The notes below the pieces were generated by a model that saw nothing but the letters and a program-made list of their open reading frames with translations, made no database searches and was not told the DNA's origin. The position numbers were made by a program, and so were the translations under genes. A stretch of 36,829 bases of DNA, taken from the IMG/VR virus record IMGVR_UViG_3300023179_000004, positions 1-36,829 of that record, one strand, 5' to 3'. This DNA is from a virus. Of this stretch, positions 20,173-27,912 are shown one piece after another; positions within the stretch are counted from its first letter, which is position 1, and every line of letters begins with the position of its first letter.

Positions 20173-20453
20173 CACGACACCTCCCGGGCCGGTCTGGGGC
20201 CCAGGCCCCACACCTCATACCCAGGTGATCCGCGGCTCCCGCGGTCGTACCGCACCAGCCCCAGCTTCCGCAGCTGGGACATCCGCGTCGACACCATCTG
20301 GTAGGTGACTCCCCATAGGAGCTGCAGCTCTTCCATCTGGATCCGCACCGGCAGTTCATCACCCGCCAGCGCATGCAGATCGACCAGGTCCATCAGCACC
20401 CGATCAGGCACCTCAGATCGCAGCCTGGACAGTGTCTTCACAAGGTCTTCCAT
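20172..20453 (-). CDS. Winged-helix DNA-binding protein (93 aa)
   Basis: ATG 20453. Residues 28-92 show a winged helix: helix DRVLMDLVDLHALAG, then LPVRIQMEELQLLWGVTYQM (helix-turn), recognition helix VSTRMSQLRKLGLVRYDRGS and wing RGSPGYEVWGL. This resembles MarR-like or replication-initiation-type winged helices. It could regulate early genes or bind the origin. It lies 5 bp after the SSB stop in the recombination block. Confidence 0.7.
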   Translation of the reverse strand: MEDLVKTLSRLRSEVPDRVLMDLVDLHALAGDELPVRIQMEELQLLWGVTYQMVSTRMSQLRKLGLVRYDRGSRGSPGYEVWGLGPRPAREVS

Positions 20454-20458
20454 GGCGC

Positions 20459-20899
20459 TCAGAACGGGATCTCGTCGTCAGCCACCGCCGGTGCAGCCGG
20501 CCGCGGCGCAGGGGCCACCGCTGGGGCAGGTGCAGGCGCAGCAGGGGCGACGCCAGGTTGCGCATCACCCTGCCGCGGTTTCGCCTCCGACCACTTCTCG
20601 ATGTTGTCGGCGGTGAACTTCTCCACCACCCGCGTCTCGCCCTGGCGGTCGGTGTAGACCTCCGGCGGTTCGACCCGCCCGTAGCAGATCACCCCGTCGC
20701 CCTTCCGGCAGTGGTTGCCCACGTACTCAGCGCTCTTGCCCCAGACCGCCACCTTCACCCACCTTGGCGGGCGATCCTCACCGTTGCGCTTCGGCTGCCG
20801 CACCGCCACCGTGAAGTTGGCGACCATCCCGCCAGTGTCGAGATACTTCAGCTCGGGATCCCGGCCGATGTGTCCTGAGAAGAATCCTGTGAAAGCCAT
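20459..20899 (-). CDS. ssb: Single-stranded DNA-binding protein
   Basis: A 146-residue protein starting at ATG 20899 (MAFTGFFSGHIGRDPELKYL). The OB fold runs to about residue 105: GRDPELKYLDTGGMVANFTVAV, RWVKVAVWGKSAEYVGNHCRKGD, GVICYGRVEPPEVY. It is followed by a Pro/Ala-rich linker and the acidic tip DDEIPF, used to recruit partner proteins. It protects single-stranded DNA in replication and recombination. It follows RecT in the same transcript and overlaps the excisionase-like gene by 52 bp at its start. Confidence 0.95.
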   Translation of the reverse strand: MAFTGFFSGHIGRDPELKYLDTGGMVANFTVAVRQPKRNGEDRPPRWVKVAVWGKSAEYVGNHCRKGDGVICYGRVEPPEVYTDRQGETRVVEKFTADNIEKWSEAKPRQGDAQPGVAPAAPAPAPAVAPAPRPAAPAVADDEIPF

Positions 20900-21072
20900 G
20901 ATTGATCGATGCGTTCGTATGCTTGAATCCCCTCGATGGGGTAAAGAACCCGGGTGCCAACCCGGATGAAGGGCGGGCCTTTGCCCGCTGATCTCCAATT
21001 CGCCAACGTCTGATCACTCAGCCGCCAACGGGCTGCAACCTCCTTGGAAGTCAAATAAGGTCGCTCACTCAT
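20848..21072 (-). CDS. Excisionase/AlpA-like helix-turn-helix protein (74 aa)
   Basis: ATG 21072. Residues 5-56 (YLTSKEVAARWRLSDQTLAN then WRSAGKGPPFIRVGTRVLYP) match the HTH_17 type: SKEVAARWRLS-xxTLxxWRxxGKGPPFxRVGxRVxYP, a winged helix found in phage excisionases and small activators. Without an integrase in the genome, a transcriptional or DNA-architectural role is likelier than excision. The C-terminal 17 residues overlap the beginning of ssb. Confidence 0.8.
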   Translation of the reverse strand: MSERPYLTSKEVAARWRLSDQTLANWRSAGKGPPFIRVGTRVLYPIEGIQAYERIDQSWLSQDSSQDTSAGIPS

Positions 21073-21082
21073 TCACTCCTCC

Positions 21083-21949
21083 TCAGAACGGGTCCTGGAC
21101 CTCTGGTTGTAACTCTTCCTGGACAGCTACAGGCTCGACAACAAGTTCATCGCCAGAATCAGATTCATTCTGGCCAGCCTTCGCCGCGATCTGGCGGTTC
21201 AGGTCCGCCACCGTCACCTGCGCTTCGACCTGCTGCGGTTGCTCGCTGACGGCCGCGACCGTCACCGGTTCGTAGTTCCCGCTCTCGCTCGCCAGCACCT
21301 GGTCGAGATCGGTGCTGCTCGGCAGGCGCTTCGCCAGACGACGGATCACCGTCTTCTTCGCCATCTCGCCCCACTCGCTGGCCCAGCATGCCTTGCCAAT
21401 CCCGGTCGCCTTCGCCCTGATCTTCTCGATCTGAGGCACGCTCATCACTTCGCGCTGAATGTCGCCATCCTTGAACTTCGCGATCGCGTAGACGGCAACC
21501 GGCTTGCCCGGCTGCAGCAGGTTCGGCTTGTGCTGGATTCGCTCGTTGTCGCCCAGCTCGAAGTCGAAGTCATCGCCCTCGTGGACGACGTGGGCGCGGA
21601 TGCTGCTGATCTCGCCGCTTTGGCGGATCTTCTTCAGGATGCCGCCGACCATCGGCATGTAGGAGACGGTCTTGAGGCCCGTCTCGCGGTTCTTGTAGAC
21701 GCTCAGGCCAGCCTCGCGGCCGTCGAGCAGCAGGCCATCCTGCGCCGCCTTCATGCAGGACGAGAACAGGGTCCGGCGATCGGCCTCCAGAAGCGTCGGC
21801 TCCATCTGCACCGCGGTGACGATGGTGCGGACGAAACGATCGACCGGGATCTGAGGCGGCAGGGCAACCTCGAACTCCCGCGTCATGCGGCCAAGGTCGG
21901 AGCGCAGGTCAGAGATCCGAGCGGGCATCGACAGCTGTGATTGTGTCAT
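21083..21949 (-). CDS. recT: RecT-family single-strand annealing protein
   Basis: A 288-residue protein from ATG 21949. The N-terminal half shows the RecT core: VDRFVRTIVTAVQMEPTLLE, SCMKAAQDGLLLDGREAGLS then YMPMVGGILKKIRQSGEISS, and the middle KAKFKDGDI..VMSVPQIEK-type motif ending with AKKTVIRRLAKRLP (res. about 190-207). The C-terminal 70 residues are acidic, Gln/Val/Glu-rich and likely flexible. RecT anneals single strands made by the adjacent nuclease. Together with SSB it forms a recombination cassette. The 24-bp gap to the nuclease gene is short. Confidence 0.9.
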   Translation of the reverse strand: MTQSQLSMPARISDLRSDLGRMTREFEVALPPQIPVDRFVRTIVTAVQMEPTLLEADRRTLFSSCMKAAQDGLLLDGREAGLSVYKNRETGLKTVSYMPMVGGILKKIRQSGEISSIRAHVVHEGDDFDFELGDNERIQHKPNLLQPGKPVAVYAIAKFKDGDIQREVMSVPQIEKIRAKATGIGKACWASEWGEMAKKTVIRRLAKRLPSSTDLDQVLASESGNYEPVTVAAVSEQPQQVEAQVTVADLNRQIAAKAGQNESDSGDELVVEPVAVQEELQPEVQDPF

Positions 21950-21973
21950 TGCGAAACGTTCTCAATAAGGGGT

Positions 21974-22783
21974 TCAGTCCCGGTTCCAGCCGGGGAGGTC
22001 GATCGGCTCCTGGATCTGGTCGCCGTAACCGGGCCAGGTGTTCGTCCGCCAGCACTGGGCCAGCAGCGTCATGCCCGCTTCAATCCGACGACGGCCGGCA
22101 CTGAGCAGGGCCTCGCTGGCGGGGTAGACCGCGACCCCATAGGGCCGGGTGTTCTCCACCACCAGGCTGAGGAACATCTGCCCGCCCTGGGCATCGAGGT
22201 TCCAGGCTGCCTGGACGTGGTAGTCCAGGTTGCTGATCGACTTGGCGAAGGCCTCACGGCTGGCGTCCTGGGCCGTCTTCACGTCGACGACGATCTGACC
22301 ATCCAGGCTGTGCCAGTCCGGTCGGGTCTTGCACTCGAGGCCCGTCTCCGGGTCGGTCCAGGTGTAGCTGGCTTCCCGCCGGCCTGGGAGCTCCAGCAGG
22401 AAGCCAGCAGCAGGATGCTTCCGCACGGCATCGGCCATCCTGCGAACCTCGTCCGCGTCTTCAGGTGAGAGAACGATCTTCCCAGCGCTCTCGCGCTCGA
22501 ACTCGGCCGCCAGCTCCTTCCCGACCCTGGTACGCCGGTCGAAGCTGTGCGGCGGCACCGCAATGGTGGTGTCCCACAGCTCCGGCTCAAGGATCGCCGT
22601 GTGCAGCGCCGTGCCCTTCAGCATGGCGTCCGTGGGTGGCTTCTTCACCCGGTCTTCGGCCAGGAACTGGTCGTAGTAGTGCAGCGGCGACCGCTTCAGG
22701 ATCTTGATCTGTGACGGGCTCACCGCCTTGAGGTGGTGGTAGTCCTCGTTGCTGAGGCCCTCGTGGTGGATCAGTTCAGGCAT
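21974..22783 (-). CDS. RecE-like PD-(D/E)XK exonuclease
   Basis: A 269-residue protein, start chosen at ATG 22783 (MPELIHHEGLSNEDYHHLKA). LSNEDYHHLKAVSPSQIKIL, then YYDQFLAE, and MLKGTALHTAILEP form the family opening of the RecE/PDDEXK_12 nucleases. The active-site core is ECKTRPDWHS (Asp) followed by GQIVVDVKTAQDAS (D-x-K), then DYHVQAAWN as the Gln/Tyr helix. It degrades one DNA strand to feed RecT annealing. It belongs to the recombination block on the minus strand. Confidence 0.9.
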   Translation of the reverse strand: MPELIHHEGLSNEDYHHLKAVSPSQIKILKRSPLHYYDQFLAEDRVKKPPTDAMLKGTALHTAILEPELWDTTIAVPPHSFDRRTRVGKELAAEFERESAGKIVLSPEDADEVRRMADAVRKHPAAGFLLELPGRREASYTWTDPETGLECKTRPDWHSLDGQIVVDVKTAQDASREAFAKSISNLDYHVQAAWNLDAQGGQMFLSLVVENTRPYGVAVYPASEALLSAGRRRIEAGMTLLAQCWRTNTWPGYGDQIQEPIDLPGWNRD

Positions 22784-23003
22784 CAGCCACCCCACGGCGG
22801 CGCAGCTCAGCGATGGCCCATTCCTGGCCGAACCGAGCGAACCGCTGCAGCTCGCGCTCGCTGTGCGCCCTGATCCGAGCGCGGCGCTGAGCGTCCCGGT
22901 TGCGTCCGGCGCGCTGGCGATCCAGCTCGCCTGCCCATGCCTGCCAGGCGGCCCTGGCGGCGGCGATGTAGTCCCTCATCTGTGAATAGCGGGGGTCGCT
23001 CAT
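22776..23003 (-). CDS. Hypothetical Arg-rich helical protein (75 aa)
   Basis: ATG 23003. MSDPRYSQMRDYIAAARAAW continues as an all-helical Arg/Ala/Glu-rich sequence (ELDRQRAGRNRDAQRRARIR). It is strongly basic and could bind nucleic acid. It is the first gene of the recombination block and overlaps the nuclease by 8 bp. The upstream gap of 129 bp is shared with the divergent helicase gene. The function is unknown. Confidence 0.5.
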   Translation of the reverse strand: MSDPRYSQMRDYIAAARAAWQAWAGELDRQRAGRNRDAQRRARIRAHSERELQRFARFGQEWAIAELRRRGVADA

Positions 23004-23060
23004 GACCCTAAGGCCTTCCCGGCCCTTCCCGCCCCCTACCGCTGCTTCCCGTCGCATAAC

Positions 23061-23089
23061 GTCACAATCCGTTGATTTCGCGGGATAAT
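23061..23089 (+). promoter_or_regulatory. Putative promoter for helicase-primase block
   Basis: GTCACA (23061-23066, 4 of 6 to TTGACA) and GATAAT (23084-23089, 5 of 6 to TATAAT) are separated by 17 bp, the ideal spacing. The -10 lies 43 bp before ATG 23133. It is in the divergent gap between the recombination genes and the replication genes. Confidence 0.55.
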
Positions 23090-23132
23090 CTGCCATCCTC
23101 CTGTCACGGTCAACCCCGATTCCAGGCCCTGC

Positions 23133-24542
23133 ATGGTCACACTTCGCCCCTACCAGCAGCAGCTGCTCGACGACATCCGCGACGCCATGCGTCATGGCCA
23201 TCGCCGCATTCTCGCCGTCATGCCCACCGGCTCAGGCAAGGGCACGACCATTGCCGCTATGGTCGCCTCGGCCGCCGAGCGTGGCCATCGAGTCCTGATC
23301 CTCGCCCACCGCGCCGAGCTGGTTGCCGACCTGTCCCAGCGCATCCACGGCTTCGGCATCAACCATGGCGTCATCGCCTCGGGCTACCGCGAGGACATGC
23401 GCCATCCCGTCCAGGTCGGATCAGTCCAGACCGTCGTGCGTCGCCTCGGCCGGATCCCAGCCCCCTCGATGGTGATCCAGGACGAGGCCCACCACCTGGT
23501 CGCCGGCAACATGTGGGGCAAGGTCATCGACGCCTGGCCCCAGGCCTTCCTGATCGGGAAGACCGCAACACCAGAACGGCTCTCAGGCGAGGGCTTGGGC
23601 GTTGGCCACGGCGGCTACTTCACCAACATGGTGCAGGGCCCCGACGCCGCCTGGCTTACGCAGGAGGGCTTCCTTGTCCGCGCTCGAGTCTTCGCACCGC
23701 CTGGCATCGACCTGTCCGGCATTCGTCGCTACGACACCCGCAAAGGTCACCAGCAGTCCGAGGAGATCCTCCGCCAGGGGCAGGCCATGGGCGACGCCGT
23801 CTCCCACTACCGCCGCACCATCGAGTCCGTCCACAACGGAACCGCCATCGCCTTCTGCTGCTCCGTCGCTCACGCCGAAGCCGTCGCCGAGGCCTTCCGC
23901 GCTCAGGGCATCGCCGCCGCCACCCTCGACGGCACCATGGACCGCGGCGTCCGTCGCCGCACCATCGCCGACCTCGGCACCGGCCAGCTGAAGGTCCTCA
24001 CCTCCTGCGACATCATCAGCGAGGGGACCGACATCCCGTCGGTCACCGGGGCCATCCTGCTCCGCCCCACCGACTCCCTCGGCCTCCACCTGCAGCAGGT
24101 CGGTCGCGTGCTCAGGCCATGCCCGGGCAAGCCCCACGCGATCGTCAACGATCACGTCGGCAACACCCTCCGCCACGGCCTGCCCACCGATCCCCGCGAC
24201 TGGTCACTCGAGGGCCGGCCTAAGGGCCAGAAGCGGCAGTCCGACGCGCCGCCCGTTCGCATCTGCCCTGCATGCTTCTCCGCCATCCCCTCAGCCGCCA
24301 ACCCGTGCCCCGAGTGCGGCCACGAGGTCGAGCAGGCCCGGCGGGAGCTGAAGGTGGTCGAAGGTGACCTGCAGGAGCTGCAGGCCGCGGCCATCGCCAG
24401 ACAGAGGCGCGTCCAAGTCGGCCAGGCCCGGACCCGCGAGGAACTGGAGACCATCAGACTGGAGCGTGGGTACAGCCGCGGCTGGACCGATCACATCCTT
24501 CGAGCACGAGGCAATCGACATGGCGGCACGGCTTTCGGATGA
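23133..24542 (+). CDS. SF2 DEAD/DEAH-box helicase with C-terminal zinc ribbon
   Basis: A 469-residue protein. Motifs: LRPYQQQLLDDI (Q-like), VMPTGSGKGTTIAA (Walker A, res. 29-40), LILAHRAELV (Ia), VIQDEAHHLV (DEAH), FLIGKTATPERL (III), CDIISEGTDIPSV (V), HLQQVGRVLRPCPGK (VI). Residues 380-410 hold CPACFSAIPSAANPCPECG, a four-Cys zinc ribbon. This type of phage helicase unwinds DNA in replication or recombination. It overlaps the VRR-NUC gene by 23 bp, and the combination of helicase plus VRR-NUC nuclease is recurrent in phages. Confidence 0.9.
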   Translation: MVTLRPYQQQLLDDIRDAMRHGHRRILAVMPTGSGKGTTIAAMVASAAERGHRVLILAHRAELVADLSQRIHGFGINHGVIASGYREDMRHPVQVGSVQTVVRRLGRIPAPSMVIQDEAHHLVAGNMWGKVIDAWPQAFLIGKTATPERLSGEGLGVGHGGYFTNMVQGPDAAWLTQEGFLVRARVFAPPGIDLSGIRRYDTRKGHQQSEEILRQGQAMGDAVSHYRRTIESVHNGTAIAFCCSVAHAEAVAEAFRAQGIAAATLDGTMDRGVRRRTIADLGTGQLKVLTSCDIISEGTDIPSVTGAILLRPTDSLGLHLQQVGRVLRPCPGKPHAIVNDHVGNTLRHGLPTDPRDWSLEGRPKGQKRQSDAPPVRICPACFSAIPSAANPCPECGHEVEQARRELKVVEGDLQELQAAAIARQRRVQVGQARTREELETIRLERGYSRGWTDHILRARGNRHGGTAFG

Positions 24543-24873
24543 GCGCCGCATCCAAGCGGAGATTCAGCTCGCCGCTGGCACTGGACCCGCTCGCCTCTGG
24601 CGCAACAACGTCGGGGCCCTCCGTGACGCCCAGGGCCAGCTCGTGCGCTATGGCCTCTGCCCTGGCTCCTCGGACCTCATCGGCTTCCGCACCATCACCA
24701 TCACGCCCGACATGGTCGGCCAGCGCGTCGCCGTCTTCACCGCCGTCGAGGTCAAGGATCAGGCCCGGCCCACCGAGCAGCAGCAGGCCTTCATCCGCCT
24801 CGTGCAGCTCGCCGGCGGAATGGCCGGCGTCGCCCGCTCCGTCCCCGACGCCCTCTCCATCCTTCGGATGTGA
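24520..24873 (+). CDS. VRR-NUC domain nuclease
   Basis: A 117-residue protein from ATG 24520. Motifs: DERRIQAEIQLAAG (helix with Glu), WRNNVG, CPGSSDLIGF (Asp), FTAVEVKDQARPTEQQQAFI (E-x-K) and GGMAGVARSVPDAL. These define stand-alone VRR-NUC nucleases of the PD-(D/E)XK fold, which cut branched or flapped DNA structures. It likely resolves replication or recombination intermediates with the neighbouring helicase. Confidence 0.9.
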   Translation: MAARLSDERRIQAEIQLAAGTGPARLWRNNVGALRDAQGQLVRYGLCPGSSDLIGFRTITITPDMVGQRVAVFTAVEVKDQARPTEQQQAFIRLVQLAGGMAGVARSVPDALSILRM

Positions 24874-24920
24874 CCGACTGTTACAACCCCAGCACGGCGG
24901 CCCGCAGCTGCCCTTAGCTT
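24869..24920 (+). promoter_or_regulatory. Putative promoter with 17-bp dyad motif (copy B)
   Basis: TGTGACCGACTGTTACA (24869-24885) overlaps the VRR-NUC stop and is followed after 28 bp by TTAGCTT (24914-24920), containing a TAnnnT -10. The next start, ATG 24944, is 23 bp further on. The arrangement matches copies A and C on the other strand. Confidence 0.5.
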
Positions 24921-24943
24921 CAGCCTGTCCACTCTCATCCCCC

Positions 24944-25180
24944 ATGGCTCCCTACACCCCACCCGAGGCGCTGCGCCGTGCTCAGCACCTCTACAGCTCC
25001 GCCCACAACGGCCTCGAACCCACCGACGCCGACATCGTCGCCTTCGTTCAGCGGCCCGATCAGTGGGCCGAGCAGGCCATCCGCCTCGGCTGGACCTACC
25101 CCGCCGCTGAGGCCGTCGTCCGCTCCTGTCGCATCCTCCGCAAGCGCGTCCTGCTCGCACTGGAGGCCACCAGCGCATGA
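24944..25180 (+). CDS. Hypothetical helical protein (78 aa)
   Basis: ATG 24944. MAPYTPPEALRRAQHLYSSA begins a compact helical protein with the segment IVAFVQRPDQWAEQAIRLGW and a terminal basic helix (SCRILRKRVLLALEATS). No known domain. It is the first gene after promoter copy B and overlaps the next gene by 4 bp. Together with three more small genes it precedes the primase; a replication-accessory role is possible but not shown. Confidence 0.55.
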   Translation: MAPYTPPEALRRAQHLYSSAHNGLEPTDADIVAFVQRPDQWAEQAIRLGWTYPAAEAVVRSCRILRKRVLLALEATSA

Positions 25181-25347
25181 CCGCCCTGCAGCACTACGAC
25201 ATCCGCTGCCACGCTCGCGGCAGCAGCCCCTTCACCTTCCCGGTGATCGCCAAGAACCCCGAGCAGGCCATCGCCATCGCTCGCATCGCCTACCCGGGCC
25301 ACCTCTACACCTTCTCCGACCGCGACCAGCCGGCCTTCATCGCATGA
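25177..25347 (+). CDS. Hypothetical small protein (56 aa)
   Basis: ATG 25177 to TGA 25347: MTALQHYDIRCHARGSSPFT then FPVIAKNPEQAIAIARIAYP. Strand-helix-strand order (YDIRC, PEQAIAIARIAYPG, LYTF) resembles tiny phage proteins with a single alpha/beta unit (similar in layout to the next gene). ATGA overlaps link it to both neighbours. The function is unknown. Confidence 0.5.
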   Translation: MTALQHYDIRCHARGSSPFTFPVIAKNPEQAIAIARIAYPGHLYTFSDRDQPAFIA

Positions 25348-25511
25348 CCCCGCAGCCCTTCACCGTCTTCGCCTCTCGCCCTGGTGCCGCCACCGTCCGC
25401 ATCACCCTGGTCGGCGTCTCCAAGGACCGGGTGCTCCTCACCGCTCGTGAGCTGTTCCCCAGCCACTCAGTCCACGCCACTCCCGACGGCCAGTGGGAGG
25501 AGACACCATGA
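25344..25511 (+). CDS. Hypothetical small alpha/beta protein (55 aa)
   Basis: ATG 25344 to TGA 25511: MTPQPFTVFASRPGAATVRI then TLVGVSKDRVLLTARELFPS. Strand-strand-helix-strand pattern (FTVFAS, ATVRITLVG, KDRVLLTARELFP, HSVHAT), like the preceding protein, suggesting the pair may be diverged duplicates. A Shine-Dalgarno for the following gene (ggagg) lies in its end. Confidence 0.5.
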   Translation: MTPQPFTVFASRPGAATVRITLVGVSKDRVLLTARELFPSHSVHATPDGQWEETP

Positions 25512-25705
25512 GCGCACTCGAACTCCCCGACTCCCTCGCCTGGCGTGCTGACGTGCTCCATGAACGTGAGCGGATCATCCGGCTCCTCGAGCAGCGCCGT
25601 GAAGACCTTTGCGACCCGGCCTTCTGCAACTGGGACGTCGTGCGTCGTGAAGCCGCACGCTCTCAACTCCGTCGGGCCATCGAGGCCATCCTGGAGGGCG
25701 AATGA
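25508..25705 (+). CDS. Hypothetical helical protein (65 aa)
   Basis: ATG 25508 preceded by ggagg (25497-25501). MSALELPDSLAWRADVLHER then ERIIRLLEQRREDLCDPAFC is helical; a second helix, REAARSQLRRAIEAILEGE, ends it. The ERxxIxxLLxxRRxDLC pattern is similar to small phage proteins of unknown role. It overlaps the primase start by 4 bp. Confidence 0.55.
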   Translation: MSALELPDSLAWRADVLHERERIIRLLEQRREDLCDPAFCNWDVVRREAARSQLRRAIEAILEGE

Positions 25706-27912
25706 CGGCTCAGCTCCTCGAGCAGCTCCAGGCTCTGCCTGATGACTGGCCCCTCGTGGCCGTCGACGGCCGCAAGCGCCCCTACCAGGACGCATGGCAG
25801 GAGCACCCCCTCACCAAGGCGGAGGTGGCCGCCGAGATCCGCGCCGGTCGCGCCAAGGCCGTCGGCGTCCTCGCTGGGCCCCCCTCAGGGCTCCTCTTCG
25901 TCGATCACGACGGGATCAGCGCCACCAAGAAGCTCGAGGAGCTCGGCCTCCCCCTCCGCGACCTGCCCAAGTCCCTCGCCATGACCTCGGGCAAGGACGG
26001 TCGCTTTCAGATCATCTACCGCATCCCCCCAGACTTCTGGCCCGCCCTCCGTGGCCGTCGTGTCTTCAAGACCGGCGCAACTGACGCCCAGGGCAAGGCC
26101 GAGCAGCTGGAGCTGCGATGGACCGGCCATCAGTCGGTCGTCGTCGGTGCTCACCCAGAGACCACCGGCTACCGCTGGCTCCGTGGTCGCGGCCCTACAG
26201 ACCAAGCCCTCGCCGACGCTCCCGCCGCCCTCATCGAGCTACTGCTCGATCAGCCCGACCCCGAACCCACACCGCTGCTCACGCCCGACGCTCTGCCCCC
26301 ACCGCCCCAGGGCGCCACCCTGCCGCTGCTCGACTTCGTCTCCCGCGACTCGCGCGACCTCGTCGAAAACGGCGGCACGCCCGGCTGCTGGAACGACGAT
26401 CAGCTCCGCCTCGCGCTCGACCTCCGCGGCACCGAGGCCTGGATCCGCGCCCAGGGCCACACCCCTGACATCACCGCCAGCAAGGCCTTCGCCCTTCACA
26501 TCCAGGCCGCCCGGGCCAAGGCCCGCGACTTCGATGAGAAGAAGGCCTGGCGGCGCTTCGACGGGGCCGAATCCCGCAGCTGCAGGCCCTCGACACCAGA
26601 GGACAAGCTCGAGGACCGCCTCCGCTATCACACCCGCACCTCACAGCCCCTCCTGCCGCCGCCCAAACCCCAGGAGCAGACCAGCCAGGCCAACCATCCG
26701 GAATCGCCGGATAATTCATCTCAGCCTGCCTCCCAACAGCCCTACGCCCCAGCGCTCTCCAAGCCCCAGAAGCTCGAAGCTGCGGAGCTCCTCTTCATGC
26801 TCCGCCACCAGGCCGCCGACGGGCAGCGCATCCGCTGGAACACCTTCCACCAGCAGGTCGAGATCGATGGCGCTCCCCTCGAAGGTGCCGAGCGCTTTTA
26901 CCTCACCCTCGCCGATCAAGGCTTCAAGGTCTCGAAGGACCTCGCCATCGACGCCCTCGTTCAGGTCGCCCGCGAGAACCCCTACGACCCCGTCACCCTC
27001 TACCTCGAACACGTCGCCGCCACCGTCGCCCCCGCCTACATCGACGGTCTTGCCACCGCCTACTTGCGCCCGGAGGACGCTGCCCATGGCCAGACGACCC
27101 TCTATGACGCCATGCTCCGCTGCACCCTCATCGGGGCCGTCCGCCGCGCCTTCGAGCCCGGTACCAAGCACGACACCACCCTCATCCTCTCCGGCGATCA
27201 GGGGGCCCGGAAGTCATCCTTTTGGTCCGTCCTCGGCGGCCCCTTCTTCTCCGACTCCCTCGGCGATCTCAGCTCCAAGGACGACCTGCTGAAACTTCAC
27301 CGCTCCTGGATCATGGAATGGGCCGAGCTCGACCACGTCACCTCCCGCAAGCACGCCGGCCAGGTGAAGGCCTTCCTCACCACCCAGTCCGATCTGTTCC
27401 GCGCCCCCTACGGCAAGGCCGTCGAGAACAACCCGCGCCGCGGCATCATCGTCGGCTCGACCAACCGTTCTGAAGGCCTTTTCTGCGACGACACCGGCAA
27501 CCGCCGCTTCTGGGTCATCCCCACGACCCGCAACGAGGCCGATCCCATCGACACCGGCACCCTCGCTGCTGAGCGCGACGCCATCTGGTCCGCTGCGGTC
27601 GCCGCCTACCGCGCTGGCGCGCCCAACTACCTGCCCCTCGACCTCGCCCTCAACGTCAACCGCGAGAACGAGGCCTACCAGGTCTCGAACCCCTGGCGCG
27701 ATCCGATCGAGGCCTGGCTGCAAGCGCCAGCCAACCACAGCCGCGTCATCACCAGCGAGCTGCTACTGACCGAAGCCGTTCAGAAACCGGTCGAGCGCCA
27801 GACCCGTGCCGACCAGATGCAGGTTGGAAGCATCATGCGCGAGCTCGGATGGGCCAAGCGCCGCACGACCCACGACGGCCGGCTCAAATGGGTGTTCTTC
27901 CAACCTCGCTGA
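25702..27912 (+). CDS. Bifunctional primase-polymerase fused to VapE-type (DUF5906) helicase
   Basis: A 736-residue protein. N-terminal PrimPol domain, residues about 15-185: WPLVAVDGRKRPYQDAWQEH, GVLAGPPSGLLFVDHDGISA (catalytic D-x-D), then TSGKDGRFQIIYRI and LELRWTGHQSVVVGAHPETT. A linker rich in Pro/Gln lies around residues 310-350. The C-terminal ATPase contains LILSGDQGARKSSFWSVLGG (Walker A), HRSWIMEWAELDHVTSR (Walker B-like with Glu), and GSTNRSEGLFCDDTGNRRFW (sensor/arginine finger). It should synthesise primers and unwind DNA at the phage origin. The stop codon lies inside an iteron-like repeat cluster. Confidence 0.9.
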   Translation: MTAQLLEQLQALPDDWPLVAVDGRKRPYQDAWQEHPLTKAEVAAEIRAGRAKAVGVLAGPPSGLLFVDHDGISATKKLEELGLPLRDLPKSLAMTSGKDGRFQIIYRIPPDFWPALRGRRVFKTGATDAQGKAEQLELRWTGHQSVVVGAHPETTGYRWLRGRGPTDQALADAPAALIELLLDQPDPEPTPLLTPDALPPPPQGATLPLLDFVSRDSRDLVENGGTPGCWNDDQLRLALDLRGTEAWIRAQGHTPDITASKAFALHIQAARAKARDFDEKKAWRRFDGAESRSCRPSTPEDKLEDRLRYHTRTSQPLLPPPKPQEQTSQANHPESPDNSSQPASQQPYAPALSKPQKLEAAELLFMLRHQAADGQRIRWNTFHQQVEIDGAPLEGAERFYLTLADQGFKVSKDLAIDALVQVARENPYDPVTLYLEHVAATVAPAYIDGLATAYLRPEDAAHGQTTLYDAMLRCTLIGAVRRAFEPGTKHDTTLILSGDQGARKSSFWSVLGGPFFSDSLGDLSSKDDLLKLHRSWIMEWAELDHVTSRKHAGQVKAFLTTQSDLFRAPYGKAVENNPRRGIIVGSTNRSEGLFCDDTGNRRFWVIPTTRNEADPIDTGTLAAERDAIWSAAVAAYRAGAPNYLPLDLALNVNRENEAYQVSNPWRDPIEAWLQAPANHSRVITSELLLTEAVQKPVERQTRADQMQVGSIMRELGWAKRRTTHDGRLKWVFFQPR

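Noticed and set aside
20848-21072. Excisionase as proof of lysogeny
   Set aside because: No integrase, attachment site or repressor was seen; the same fold serves as an activator in many phages.
23072-24223. 383-codon + frame inside the helicase gene
   Set aside because: Arg/His/Pro-rich out-of-frame reading; helicase motifs are in the other frame.
26051-27292. 413-codon + frame inside the primase gene
   Set aside because: Ser/Pro/Arg/Thr-rich out-of-frame reading of a recognised PrimPol-VapE gene.
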